Shown here: one piece after another, positions 13,782-20,617 of the stretch
Layout of the letters: the number at the start of each line of letters is the position of its first letter
How positions within the stretch are numbered: the first letter of the stretch is position 1
Assembly: GCA_001782975.1 (NCBI GenBank)
Contig: MFQD01000018.1
Location: 9,658-39,804, forward strand
Reading direction: 5' to 3'
Length of the DNA: 30,147 nt
DNA from: Candidatus Magasanikbacteria bacterium RIFCSPHIGHO2_02_FULL_50_9b
Lineage (GTDB): Bacteria; Patescibacteriota; Patescibacteriia; Magasanikbacterales; 2-02-FULL-50-9b
Made by a program: the position numbers and the translations under genes
The notes under the pieces: model-generated
Databases searched by the model: none
Told to the model about the DNA's origin: nothing
What the model saw: the letters and a program-made list of their open reading frames with translations, nothing else

Positions 13782-15149
13782 ATGGCTGACAGTGTCGTGG
13801 TTGTGCAAAAGCACGTCGTCATCCGGGAAGCCCGGGAGGGTGATTTCAATTTCGTCGCACGCATCATGGAGGAGGCGCTGCCCGAGTGGTACAACGGTGA
13901 CCACGGAGCGCATGCAACCCGCATCTACGACGCGCACATGGCCGGCGGCACGGATAACGTCGGGCACTTTTCTGCCGAGCAGCACATGTTCATCATCGAG
14001 GTGAATGGTTGGCGGGCGGGAATGGTGCATCTCGTGGTCAAGAAGCAGAGGACGACCAAGATCAGCCCGCTTATCGTCGCAAAGGAGTTTCAGGGCGTCG
14101 GCGGTCTCGGGTCAAAGTTGCTCGCGCACGCGGAAGCGTTTGCGCGCGAACATGGCTCGCGGCAGATCTACGCAACCGTTGCCGAAAGCAACGGCAAGGC
14201 GTACGGTTTCTTCCGTCACATGGGTTATTCCGTGGCTGGCAAGTCGCCAAGCCACTACAAGCCCGGTAGCACGGAAGTCATGATCTATAAGCCGCTCGAC
14301 GACGTGAAGGCCATCGAAGAGCGTGATCGTCAGCACATTTCGGTCCGCGAATTCGATGAGGAGCAGCACGGCGAACAGGTTCGTGCGCTGATTCTCGAAA
14401 AGCTCGCGCCACAGTTTGATGGCGTGGACGATTCGTGGATCGACGCATTGTACGCCGGCTACCGGCGGCGGCACACGCGCGAGGTGAATGCGAAGTTCAA
14501 GCTCGTGTACGTTGCCGTTGACAGCGATGGAGTGGTGCTGGGCGTTGTTGGTTGCACCCCCAAGAAGGGTGAGCCGATCAAGCTCATGCCCTGCGTTGCA
14601 AAGACGCCGGAAGCGTTTGCTGCGCTGCTCATCGACATTCCGTACATGCTGCGCGCGTTCGGTCGCAAGCTGTATGTGCACTGTGTCCCTTCGGTTCCGG
14701 AGGTCATGGTGCTGCAGCGGCTGGGCTGGCTGCAGAACGCGCAGATGCCAGCTGCGTACCACATTAAATTCTCCACCCAGCAGTGGAGCAACGACTTGGA
14801 GATCACTATGAATCGGAACATTCGCGTCAAGGGACATTTGCTTCGTCAGATCAAGCGGGGGGACAAGACCCTTGAAGTGCGCGCCGGCTACCCCAACATC
14901 AAGGAAATTAAGCAGGGCGACACCATCCACTTCATGTCCTCGGACGAAGAGTGCGATGTGCGCGTCAAGGGCGTGCGCGTGTTCCCGAACATCGACGCGA
15001 TGATGGGCAAAGAAGATCACACGCGGATCGCTGCGGACATGTCGCGTCAGGGCGTCGTCGATTTGCTGCACAGCATTTACCCGCCGGCAAAGGAACGGCT
15101 GGGTATCTACGTGTTCGAGATCGAAGTCGTGCGGGGCGCGCGCGGCTAG
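13782..15149 (+). CDS. GNAT-GNAT-ASCH fusion protein
   Basis: The 455-residue protein starts at ATG 13782, five bases after CGGAGG. Residues about 10-165 are a typical GNAT domain with the acetyl-CoA loop VAKEFQGVGGLGSKLL and a C-terminal YGFFRHMGYS. Residues about 175-335 look like a second, degenerate GNAT (LVYVAVDSDGVVLGVVGCTP, VMVLQRLGWLQNAQMPAAYH, each shown in part) without a clear acetyl-CoA loop. Residues 343-450 are an ASCH domain (HLLRQIKRGDKTLEVRAGYP, QGDTIHF, LGIYVFEIEV). This suggests an acetyltransferase guided to an RNA or nucleotide-like target; that is inference. It follows a stand-alone ASCH gene and is one of the GC-rich Shine-Dalgarno genes. Confidence 0.8.
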   Translation: MADSVVVVQKHVVIREAREGDFNFVARIMEEALPEWYNGDHGAHATRIYDAHMAGGTDNVGHFSAEQHMFIIEVNGWRAGMVHLVVKKQRTTKISPLIVAKEFQGVGGLGSKLLAHAEAFAREHGSRQIYATVAESNGKAYGFFRHMGYSVAGKSPSHYKPGSTEVMIYKPLDDVKAIEERDRQHISVREFDEEQHGEQVRALILEKLAPQFDGVDDSWIDALYAGYRRRHTREVNAKFKLVYVAVDSDGVVLGVVGCTPKKGEPIKLMPCVAKTPEAFAALLIDIPYMLRAFGRKLYVHCVPSVPEVMVLQRLGWLQNAQMPAAYHIKFSTQQWSNDLEITMNRNIRVKGHLLRQIKRGDKTLEVRAGYPNIKEIKQGDTIHFMSSDEECDVRVKGVRVFPNIDAMMGKEDHTRIAADMSRQGVVDLLHSIYPPAKERLGIYVFEIEVVRGARG

Positions 15150-15181
15150 TCAACAACAAGTGAGGTGGTGTACTACCACGT

Positions 15182-15220
15182 GAGCCGTTACATCTTTGGG
15201 GGAGTGTGACGGCTTCATTT
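15182..15220 (+). terminator. Terminator of the GNAT-ASCH gene, abutting a promoter
   Basis: AGCCGTTACA (15183-15192) with TGTGACGGCT (15205-15214), 10 bp with one G-U pair, then TCATTTTAATTT running into the next -35 box. Confidence 0.75.
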
Positions 15221-15224
15221 TAAT

Positions 15225-15253
15225 TTGACAGCGTGATTGATTTTGTTTAACAT
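15225..15253 (+). promoter_or_regulatory. Promoter of the MazF gene at 15282
   Basis: TTGACA (15225-15230), 17-nt spacer, TAACAT (15248-15253). From 15218 to the ATG it differs from the block before the 8866 gene at only about ten positions by hand alignment. Confidence 0.85.
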
Positions 15254-15281
15254 CGCACCATAACAAAACATAAGGGGAGGT

Positions 15282-15683
15282 ATGTTTGAAATCATCGAAA
15301 TTTTTTGTTCATGGTGTCGCCAGAAAATTGCGCTGCATATTGCCGAACACCAGCCGCTGTTGTTTAAGCAGGGCGAGGTGTGGTGGTGCAGTTTTGGCAT
15401 GAACATTGGCGACGAGTTATATGGCAAGGGCGAAAAATTCGCGCGGCCGGTGTTGGTGTTGAAAAAATTTAGCCGGAATATTTTTTTGGCGCTGCCACTG
15501 ACTTCGGTTGAACGATGCGGCTCGTGGTATGTGGAAATGGAATTGCGCGGCACGCGGCGATGGATTATTTTAAATCAATCGCGAACGTTGGATGCACGCC
15601 GGTTGCTCGAAAACGTCGGCACGGTTGATTTACAGACGCTGAATAATGTTCGCGAGCAGTTTATAAAATTACTGACCTCATAA
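15282..15683 (+). CDS. PemK/MazF-family toxin
   Basis: The 133-residue protein is a clear PemK/MazF member: KQGEVWWCSFGMNIGDE (34-50), GKGEKFARPVLVLKKFS (53-69), FLALPLTS (73-80), a WYVEMEL strand, and ILNQSRTLDARRLLENVG. The GEVWW start strand and the RPVL and PLTS motifs form the RNase core. A short N-terminal helix (MFEIIEIFCSWCRQKIALH) precedes the core and is shared with the paralog at 25834. The Shine-Dalgarno GGGGAGG stands very close to the ATG. No antitoxin gene is adjacent. The stop codon lies within the A-run that encodes the U-tract of the opposing short RNA C. Confidence 0.9.
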   Translation: MFEIIEIFCSWCRQKIALHIAEHQPLLFKQGEVWWCSFGMNIGDELYGKGEKFARPVLVLKKFSRNIFLALPLTSVERCGSWYVEMELRGTRRWIILNQSRTLDARRLLENVGTVDLQTLNNVREQFIKLLTS

Positions 15684-15756
15684 AATCCAATCGCGGCCAT
15701 TGCTGGCCGCGATTATTGGGTTTCCCCGAAGATGGGATCTCCGAATCGGAGATCGT
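15680..15756 (-). ncRNA. Predicted short convergent RNA C
   Basis: Minus-strand unit with promoter at 15763-15791 and start near 15756. It holds a 9-bp palindromic hairpin (GATCTCCGA/TCGGAGATC, 15736-15754), GGG-GAAA-CCC, then a strong stem (AATCGCGGCCA/TGGCCGCGATT, 15689-15714) and GGATTTTAT. Length about 75 nt; it ends at the MazF stop codon. The hairpin has no T-tract on the plus strand. Confidence 0.65.
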
Positions 15757-15762
15757 GCGTTG

Positions 15763-15791
15763 AATATACTGCGGGCAAAAGAAGTTGTCAA
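15763..15791 (-). promoter_or_regulatory. Promoter of short RNA C
   Basis: TTGACA (15786-15791), 17-nt spacer, TATATT (15763-15768) on the minus strand. Its -35 box overlaps the tyrS -35 box on the other strand. Confidence 0.75.
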
Positions 15792-15813
15792 GCACGCTGT
15801 TTTCCGCTACCAT
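15785..15813 (+). promoter_or_regulatory. Promoter of tyrS
   Basis: TTGTCA (15785-15790), 17-nt spacer, TACCAT (15808-15813); ATG 20 nt after the -10 box. Same box types as valS. Confidence 0.7.
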
Positions 15814-15833
15814 ACCACTATAATTTCCAATCT

Positions 15834-17048
15834 ATGGCCAAGCCCCACACCGCGAAAATCTCCACCGACCCCGCAAAAATCTCCCAAATCCTAGACCGTG
15901 GCGTGGCCGAATGTATTGTACGCGAAGATTTGGAGGCCAAGCTAAAAGCCGGCGCGCCATTACGAATCAAATTGGGCATTGACCCAACGTCACCCAACCT
16001 GCATCTCGGCCGCTCAATCCCGCTGCTAAAATTGCGTGACTTCCAAGAACTCGGCCATCAAGTAGTATTCATCGTCGGCGACTTCACGGGCATCATCGGC
16101 GACACGTCGGACAAGGAAGCAGAGCGCCCGATGCTGACAGAGGCGGACATTGCGGCCAACCTCAAAACATACGTCGCGCAGGCGGGCAAAATTATTGACC
16201 TTGACCGCGCGGAAATTCATTTTAATTCGACGTGGCTCGGCAAACTGGGCTTCAAGGAAATTGGCGAGATGGCGAATCATTTTAGCGTGGCGGAATTTAT
16301 CGCGCGCGAAAACATTGCAAAGCGTCTCGACGGCGGCAAGCGCGTGAGTTTGCGCGAGGTGCTGTATCCCTTGATGCAGGCGTACGATTCGGTGGCGATC
16401 ACGGCCGACGTCGAACTCGGCGGCACTGACCAGCGTTTCAATGTGCTCGCCGGCCGTTCGCTGCAACCATTCTATGGCCAGCCCGCGCAAAACATCATTG
16501 TGAATCCGCTCATCGCCGGTCTCGACGGCCGCAAAATGTCGTCGTCGTGGGGCAACACCATCAATTTATTGGACGAGCCCGCGGACATGTATGGCAAGGT
16601 GATGTCGCTCTTGGACGAACTGGTTTTGGAATATTTTATGAACGCAACGCGCATTGATCTCGCCGAAATTGTCGAGATGCGTTCTGCGTTGGCTGCGGGC
16701 ACGAATCCGCGCGATTTAAAAATGCGTTTGGGCCGCGAGATTGTTGGGATGTACTGGGGCGCTGCGGCGGCGGGCGCGGCAGAGGAACATTTTCGGACGG
16801 TGCATCAGCAGGGTGGCGTGCCGGAGGATATGCCGGTGGTGAAAGTTGATTGGGTGCAGGCGGCGTTGGTTGATGTGTTGGTTGAGGTTGGTTTTTGTTC
16901 TTCGAAAAGTGAGGCGCGGCGGCAGATTGAGGAGGGCGGTGTTAAGGTTGATGGGGTTGTGGTTGAGGATGTTGCGGCGATGGTTGAAGCGAAGAAAGAG
17001 GGGGTTGTGGTGCAGAAAGGGAAGAGGTTTTTTGTGAGGATTGTTTGA
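15834..17048 (+). CDS. tyrS: Tyrosyl-tRNA synthetase
   Basis: Charges tRNA-Tyr in the cytoplasm. The 404-residue protein has the class I HIGH equivalent HLGR (57-60) in GIDPTSPNLHLGRS, the GDFTGIIGD block, QAYDS and GGTDQRFN tyrosine/tRNA contacts, KMSSS (234-238) in DGRKMSSSWGN, and a C-terminal S4 RNA-binding domain (about 345-404: SEARRQIEEGGVKVDG). The KMSKS loop carries Ser at its fourth position in place of Lys. The architecture is that of the TyrZ-like KMSKS-type bacterial enzyme. ATG 15834 fits the promoter; the open frame extends upstream to 15732 but would cross the promoter. The last 150 bases are unusually G/T-rich. No clear terminator follows. Confidence 0.95.
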   Translation: MAKPHTAKISTDPAKISQILDRGVAECIVREDLEAKLKAGAPLRIKLGIDPTSPNLHLGRSIPLLKLRDFQELGHQVVFIVGDFTGIIGDTSDKEAERPMLTEADIAANLKTYVAQAGKIIDLDRAEIHFNSTWLGKLGFKEIGEMANHFSVAEFIARENIAKRLDGGKRVSLREVLYPLMQAYDSVAITADVELGGTDQRFNVLAGRSLQPFYGQPAQNIIVNPLIAGLDGRKMSSSWGNTINLLDEPADMYGKVMSLLDELVLEYFMNATRIDLAEIVEMRSALAAGTNPRDLKMRLGREIVGMYWGAAAAGAAEEHFRTVHQQGGVPEDMPVVKVDWVQAALVDVLVEVGFCSSKSEARRQIEEGGVKVDGVVVEDVAAMVEAKKEGVVVQKGKRFFVRIV

Positions 17049-17095
17049 TAGTAAGGAATGTATTATGAGGAAGCGTTTTACTATATGATCAAATT

Positions 17096-17557
17096 ATGAA
17101 TTTTGAAGAATTAGTTAAATTTCTTAACTCCACATTTTTTAACACAATTGCTGTTGGAATTGTAGGTGCTTTCGCGTATTGGATAGGAAAAACACAAGCA
17201 AAAATTCAAGACAGTGTGGAATTATATGCATCCTTGGGTATCATGAAGGATATTGCAACTCAAAACGAGAGTAAAATTATTTATATTCAAAATGTTGGAA
17301 CTCGCGTACTTTATTTCGATTCATATGAATTTAATGGAAAGCCTTATGAATTAAATGGTCAGGTGCAAGCACCAACATGCTCTGGAGCAATAAATAGTTT
17401 TTATCGAATTAGTCTGCCTATTAACGGTGAGTGCCATGTCAGCCTGTTTGTTTATTTTCATGATGCAGAAAATAGAAAATGGAAATCAAAAATAATCTGT
17501 GATTTTCAAAATCAGTGGTGGGATATCAAAACCTATCCGAGAGAGTTTTTAAAATGA
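17096..17557 (+). CDS. Hypothetical N-terminally anchored membrane protein
   Basis: The 153-residue protein begins with a short amphipathic segment and one hydrophobic helix (about 13-30: FNTIAVGIVGAFAYWIG), followed by a beta-rich domain (ESKIIYIQNVGTRVLYFDSY, FYRISLPINGECHVSLFVYF) that probably faces the cytoplasm. I do not recognise a family. It is the first gene of the AT-richer block after tyrS and differs sharply from tyrS in base composition. No good Shine-Dalgarno site is visible. Confidence 0.6.
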   Translation: MNFEELVKFLNSTFFNTIAVGIVGAFAYWIGKTQAKIQDSVELYASLGIMKDIATQNESKIIYIQNVGTRVLYFDSYEFNGKPYELNGQVQAPTCSGAINSFYRISLPINGECHVSLFVYFHDAENRKWKSKIICDFQNQWWDIKTYPREFLK

Positions 17558-17647
17558 TAAGTTTGTTCGGGCATATTTTGATTAAATAAAAAGCATGAGC
17601 GAACGAGGGTCGCCATACCCTCTTCGCCAGTTTTAAAAAAATAATGC

Positions 17648-18349
17648 ATGAAAGAAGTAAGGATGATAAAAGATTTTAAAAAACTGCTTAAGGATTTTGA
17701 ACCGATGGTTAAGGATCCTGATTTTTTGCGCACCGGCCGGTCGATCACAAATTTTTCGTTAAGACCGAGAGAAGCATGGGCTAATTGGTTATTGTGCGCT
17801 GTTTTTCGAAAATTAAATGGAGATGAGGTAACTTTTTCTGATGATGATAAATGTGATGGAATAATAATAGATCGAAAAACTGGGCAGTGCGTCGAAACGG
17901 AGCATGTGGTTGCAATGAATTTTCCTGATCGAAAAAAACAGCTACCAAAGGGAGAGGCGCGTATCATTGAAGCGATTAATCAGAAAATACAGAGAGGGGT
18001 AGATTATGCTGAAGGTAAGTTTTTGGTTGTATTTTTTGACGGCACTGATTTATGGTATAGAAATAAAGTTAGAGAGGCGATAAATGGAAGACATAATTTT
18101 AGGGCTATCTATCTTGTTGGACACGCCACTTCTGGTCAAGACGGATATGTATATACCGTTACTGAGTTACATGAAACCTTCTCGGTTTCCTATAAAGTTG
18201 AGATAAGCGATGATTTTACAGATTTTCGTGTTTCAGAGATTAGAGATAATCCGATGGCGAAATATAAATTCATCAAATATTTGATAAACACCATGCGGTG
18301 GATTGCAGCAAAGCTGATTTGTTTCGGTCGGAGAAATCGCGGCAGCTGA
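17648..18349 (+). CDS. Hypothetical protein, possible PD-(D/E)XK-like nuclease
   Basis: The 233-residue protein contains DDDKCDGIIIDRKTGQCVET followed by EHV (about 57-80). A buried Asp strand followed by an acidic strand resembles the core of PD-(D/E)XK-type nucleases, but the usual Lys is replaced in the ETEHV string. Further conserved-looking parts: REAWANWLLCAVFRKLNG, INQKIQRGVDYAEGKFLVVF and AIYLVG. Nuclease function is only a suggestion. The start is either 17648 or the Met at 17663; neither has a well-spaced ribosome-binding site. AT-rich codon use sets it apart from the chromosome to its left. Confidence 0.55.
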   Translation: MKEVRMIKDFKKLLKDFEPMVKDPDFLRTGRSITNFSLRPREAWANWLLCAVFRKLNGDEVTFSDDDKCDGIIIDRKTGQCVETEHVVAMNFPDRKKQLPKGEARIIEAINQKIQRGVDYAEGKFLVVFFDGTDLWYRNKVREAINGRHNFRAIYLVGHATSGQDGYVYTVTELHETFSVSYKVEISDDFTDFRVSEIRDNPMAKYKFIKYLINTMRWIAAKLICFGRRNRGS

Positions 18350-18444
18350 CAAGGGGGACGGCGGATTTATTTTGCGAAGATTTTTTATCATGCGCGCGGG
18401 TGCTCTCATGTTTTTGATAGTACCATCGACACCCCTTCAAATCT

Positions 18445-18492
18445 CCCGTACACTTCCTTGCTAAGCGAACTCATTCGCTAGCAAACTACGGG
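18445..18492. repeat. Nested hairpin upstream of the folded RNA
   Basis: CCCGTA (18445-18450) pairs with TACGGG (18487-18492) and encloses TTGCTAAGCGAA (18458-18469) with TTCGCTAGCAA (18474-18484, one bulge). No T-tract on either strand. The rest of 18350-18511 shows no gene. Confidence 0.7.
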
Positions 18493-18511
18493 GGTCACTC
18501 GATATGTGAAT

Positions 18512-18540
18512 TTGACCCTCGAAACATTTTCTGCTATAAT
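18512..18540 (+). promoter_or_regulatory. Strong promoter before the folded RNA
   Basis: TTGACC (18512-18517), 17-nt spacer, TATAAT (18535-18540), with TG at the extended -10 position. The -35 box lies in the arm TGACCC, which matches GGGTCA at 18492-18497. Confidence 0.85.
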
Positions 18541-18546
18541 GCATTT

Positions 18547-18755
18547 GTAAGAGTCACAACTTAATCCTTAGTGCCGGGACAATGGCACCGCTTAGATCCT
18601 GCCCGAATGGGCAAGGCAACCGGGGAAATCTGTCGGGAGCCAGATGGACTATAGCGACTAACTACAAAGTGGTTGGGAGATTTCATTCACAGCTGTGCGC
18701 CGAGTGGTGCGCGCGGCATGGTGGATTTAATTTCCGAGCCACCTTTATTTTTTGC
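18547..18755 (+). ncRNA. Candidate structured RNA or leader upstream of the HD-domain gene
   Basis: About 205 nt between a near-consensus promoter and a terminator-like stem (GGTGG/CCACC, 18721-18742, then TTTATTTTTT). Many short stems can be drawn: GTGCC/GGCAC, TGCCC-GAAT-GGGCA, GAAATCT with AGATTTC as an outer stem, ATCTG/CAGAT, AACTAC/GTGGTT, GCGCC/GGTGC. It lacks long reading frames. The ATG of the HD-domain gene comes about eight nt after the T-run, so this could be a riboswitch-like attenuator for that gene or an independent small RNA. I tried RNase P, tmRNA, SRP, SAM, glycine, T-box and ydaO patterns and none fits well. Confidence 0.6.
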
Positions 18756-18760
18756 GGCAT

Positions 18761-19543
18761 ATGTATACTGTAAATGTAGATGATTATTTCCACACACCTC
18801 TTATATCACCTGAAGATGTTGCGGAGCACCGACAAACTGCTGGGACGTTTGAGAGTTATGATGACGCGCTTGCGTATGCGCAAGGCATTGTGGAATCTGT
18901 GTATCGCGGGGCGTTGATTGCGGCTGAAGGCGATGATCAGATGATGGGGGTGTATTGGGCACATCATGGCGAGGATGCATGGATTTCTCCAGCCCTTGAT
19001 GGGCGTGAACGCTTTTCTGCGAGCGATTACTTCACACAATTGTGTGAGACGCCAGAACACCGTGCGAGTGTGCTCGTCCTTACGCGCATCCCGGGCATGC
19101 GCAAGGGCACGACGGACAAGCCCGCATACACGCATTCGTTTCATGTGCGGGATTTGCTCGAGGAACATGGATACGGTTTCGACGTTTGTCTGGCGGGGCT
19201 CCTGCATGACATTGTCGAGGATGGCGGCGTGTCTTTGGCGGAGTTGCGCGCGGCAGGGTTTAGCGAGCGCGTCGTTGGGCTCGTGGATTTGTGTTCGCAT
19301 GACGCGTCGATTGAGGGCAACGATGCGCGTTGGGTTGTTATGATTGCGCGATTGGTGCAGGCTGACGACTCCGATGCCTGGGCAATTAAGGTTGCGGATT
19401 TGCTGGATAATTTAAGGGATTCGGGGACGATGGAGGTGGAGTGGAGGGAGTGGATGATGGGAGTTAAGAGGGCGTTGATGGGGAGGGTGGCGAGGGGAGT
19501 GGAAGAATTTCTTGTAAAAAGCTTATCGAAGCTCCCTAATTGA
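18761..19543 (+). CDS. HD-domain hydrolase, RelA/SpoT-hydrolase-like (possible small alarmone hydrolase)
   Basis: The 260-residue protein has an HD domain in the C-terminal 150 residues: H125 in YTHSFHV, H149-D150 in GLLHDIVEDGG, and D213 in KVADLLDNLRDS. The LLHDxVED and KxADxxxNxRD forms are characteristic of the (p)ppGpp hydrolase half of RelA/SpoT and of MESH1-like enzymes. No synthetase or TGS domain is present. The first 100 residues (YTVNVDDYFHTP, FESYDDALAYAQGIVES) are a separate beta-alpha region with no family I know. ATG 18761 is preferred to the TTG at 18752. Unlike its neighbours it is GC-rich. Transcription probably comes through the folded RNA upstream. Confidence 0.75.
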   Translation: MYTVNVDDYFHTPLISPEDVAEHRQTAGTFESYDDALAYAQGIVESVYRGALIAAEGDDQMMGVYWAHHGEDAWISPALDGRERFSASDYFTQLCETPEHRASVLVLTRIPGMRKGTTDKPAYTHSFHVRDLLEEHGYGFDVCLAGLLHDIVEDGGVSLAELRAAGFSERVVGLVDLCSHDASIEGNDARWVVMIARLVQADDSDAWAIKVADLLDNLRDSGTMEVEWREWMMGVKRALMGRVARGVEEFLVKSLSKLPN

Positions 19544-19550
19544 TAATGAC

Positions 19551-19826
19551 TTATTTGTTGTGTTTTTTATCGATGTAGTCCATTAGTTCATGTTTAGATT
19601 TTGATATTTCTGATTTTAATTCGGTTTTAAGAGACAGGATTAAATCAGCAGTCTCCTTTCGAAGCATAAGATTATATCTCAGGAATTCCATGATCTCATG
19701 ATGACCCTCTTTAAGGGCGTTCAGGCTTCTTTCAATCACGCAAAATTTAGTCGTAGCATTTGTAATGAATTGCTGTAAGACTATCCGTAAATTCAAAGAT
19801 CGTGACGAAACATCTGGGTTGTTCAT
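19551..19826 (-). CDS. Hypothetical coiled-coil protein
   Basis: The 91-residue protein is almost all helix, with a heptad-rich C-terminal half (LILSLKTELKSEISKSKHEL). It resembles the 11127 protein in layout (N-terminal helix, then ELKTEL-type coil). No enzyme motif. It converges on the HD-domain gene with only seven bases between the stops. No clear Shine-Dalgarno site or promoter. Confidence 0.55.
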   Translation of the reverse strand: MNNPDVSSRSLNLRIVLQQFITNATTKFCVIERSLNALKEGHHEIMEFLRYNLMLRKETADLILSLKTELKSEISKSKHELMDYIDKKHNK

Positions 19827-19840
19827 AAGACTAAAAAGAT

Positions 19841-19884
19841 AAATTAAGCACCTTACTACTGGGTGCCATAATTATGGTATCTTG
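19841..19884. other. Small inverted repeats upstream of the 19551 gene
   Basis: GCACC/GGTGC arms flank TTACTACTG, followed by CCATAATTATGG, a perfect 12-bp palindrome. They could be operator-type sites. From here to 20110 I see no gene; TTGACA at 19989-19994 lacks a convincing -10 box. Confidence 0.35.
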
Positions 19885-20114
19885 TCAATAGCAAGGGCTG
19901 TGGAAAACTAGGCATGCGATTTCAGACTTTGCTTTCTGCACTGGTTGGATAATTTTTTTGAGGTTTAAGAAGAGTAAACTTAGTGGACTTGACACAGATA
20001 TTGCAGTTTGATCTAAGCAAGCGCATACTATCAGAGTTCGTTGCACATCCCAATTTATTCTCTGTTTAGAGCCAGAGAAAGCGTCATTCAATCCTAATGC
20101 ACACAGGGGATTGA

Positions 20115-20221
20115 CCATCAAAAGTGCTACCTTGCCGAAACGAGAGTTTCGTCGGGTGCTCTAACACTGCCGACGGACTGTTTAGACAGCGTGGGCAGGG
20201 TAGACGCTTTTGGTGGTTTTT
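20115..20221 (+). ncRNA. Candidate cloverleaf-like structured RNA with terminator
   Basis: An outer stem CCATCAAAAG (20115-20124) with CTTTTGGTGG (20207-20216, one G-U) continues into CTACCTTGCC (20127-20136) with GGCAGGGTAG (20194-20203). The junction holds three hairpins: GAAAC-GAGA-GTTTC (20137-20150), GTCGG/CCGAC (20151-20174, inner GTG/CAC) and CTGT-TTAG-ACAG (20178-20189). Five T residues follow the outer stem at once, as in a terminator. On the minus strand no T-tract follows. No confident promoter was found upstream. Family unknown. Confidence 0.6.
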
Positions 20222-20240
20222 CATTTTTCGCTTGACGATT

Positions 20241-20273
20241 CCCGACGGGTTTAGGAAGTATTTGACCGTCGGG
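20241..20273. repeat. 8-bp hairpin downstream of the cloverleaf RNA
   Basis: CCCGACGG (20241-20248) with CCGTCGGG (20266-20273), 17-nt loop, no T-tract. Another small hairpin ACTGC-CTTC-GCAGT follows near 20293. Confidence 0.6.
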
Positions 20274-20322
20274 AGCACTTAAGCTCCGAGTGACTGCCTT
20301 CGCAGTTGAAAATTACTGGTTT

Positions 20323-20463
20323 ATGCCATACATTTTCCGGAAGTGCACCACCATCAATGGCGTGTATCGCTGTAAGCGCAAAGGCGTATTTCGCTTTTGG
20401 GTGGATAGTGAAAAGCCAAACGATGGGAAACTAAAAGAGACCGACGAAAACGTCAGTCTCTAG
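20323..20463 (+). CDS. Small basic protein, 46 residues
   Basis: The frame runs from ATG 20323 to TAG 20461. The product starts MPYIFRKCTTINGVYRCKRK and continues with GVFRFWVDSEKPNDG. The FRK, NG-x-Y, K-x-FRFW pattern looks like real protein rather than chance, and similar tiny basic Arg/Lys-Tyr-rich proteins occur in CPR genomes. No Shine-Dalgarno site is visible. The 3' end of the frame contains a hairpin (AGAGAC/GTCTCT around CGACG), so part of this could instead belong to a longer RNA. A strong terminator follows ten bases after the stop. Confidence 0.5.
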   Translation: MPYIFRKCTTINGVYRCKRKGVFRFWVDSEKPNDGKLKETDENVSL

Positions 20464-20472
20464 TAGTTTCGC

Positions 20473-20517
20473 AATCAAAGCCGCCGTTGTTCTTAGCGGG
20501 ACGCGGCGGTTTTTGAT
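20473..20517 (+). terminator. Terminator after the small basic protein gene
   Basis: GCCGCCG (20480-20486) with CGGCGG (20504-20509), then TTTTTGATT; outer AATCAAA/TTTGATT makes it usable in both directions. Confidence 0.85.
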
Positions 20518-20617
20518 TTGTTCGGGCATTGTGTATTAAAAGCGGTTTTTTGTCAAGTATGAAGTCGCCCGACTCCCAATGTATTGTTAGTATAACACAA
20601 GTTCTCTGGGGATAACA

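Noticed and set aside
14112..15071. Long minus-strand frame opposite the GNAT-ASCH gene
   Set aside because: Its composition is that of a shadow frame and the plus frame has clear domains.
15736..15754. Palindrome near tyrS as a T-box or tyrS operator
   Set aside because: It lies upstream of the tyrS promoter and inside the transcript of short RNA C, where it forms a plain hairpin.
18547..18755. Assignment as SAM, glycine, ydaO or T-box riboswitch, RNase P, tmRNA or SRP RNA
   Set aside because: Short look-alike strings (GCAACC, ACCGC) occur, but the conserved core of each family is missing.
20084..20278. Minus-strand frame across the cloverleaf RNA
   Set aside because: Has a CPRC string but no start signals; the paired stems and plus-strand T-run explain the sequence better.
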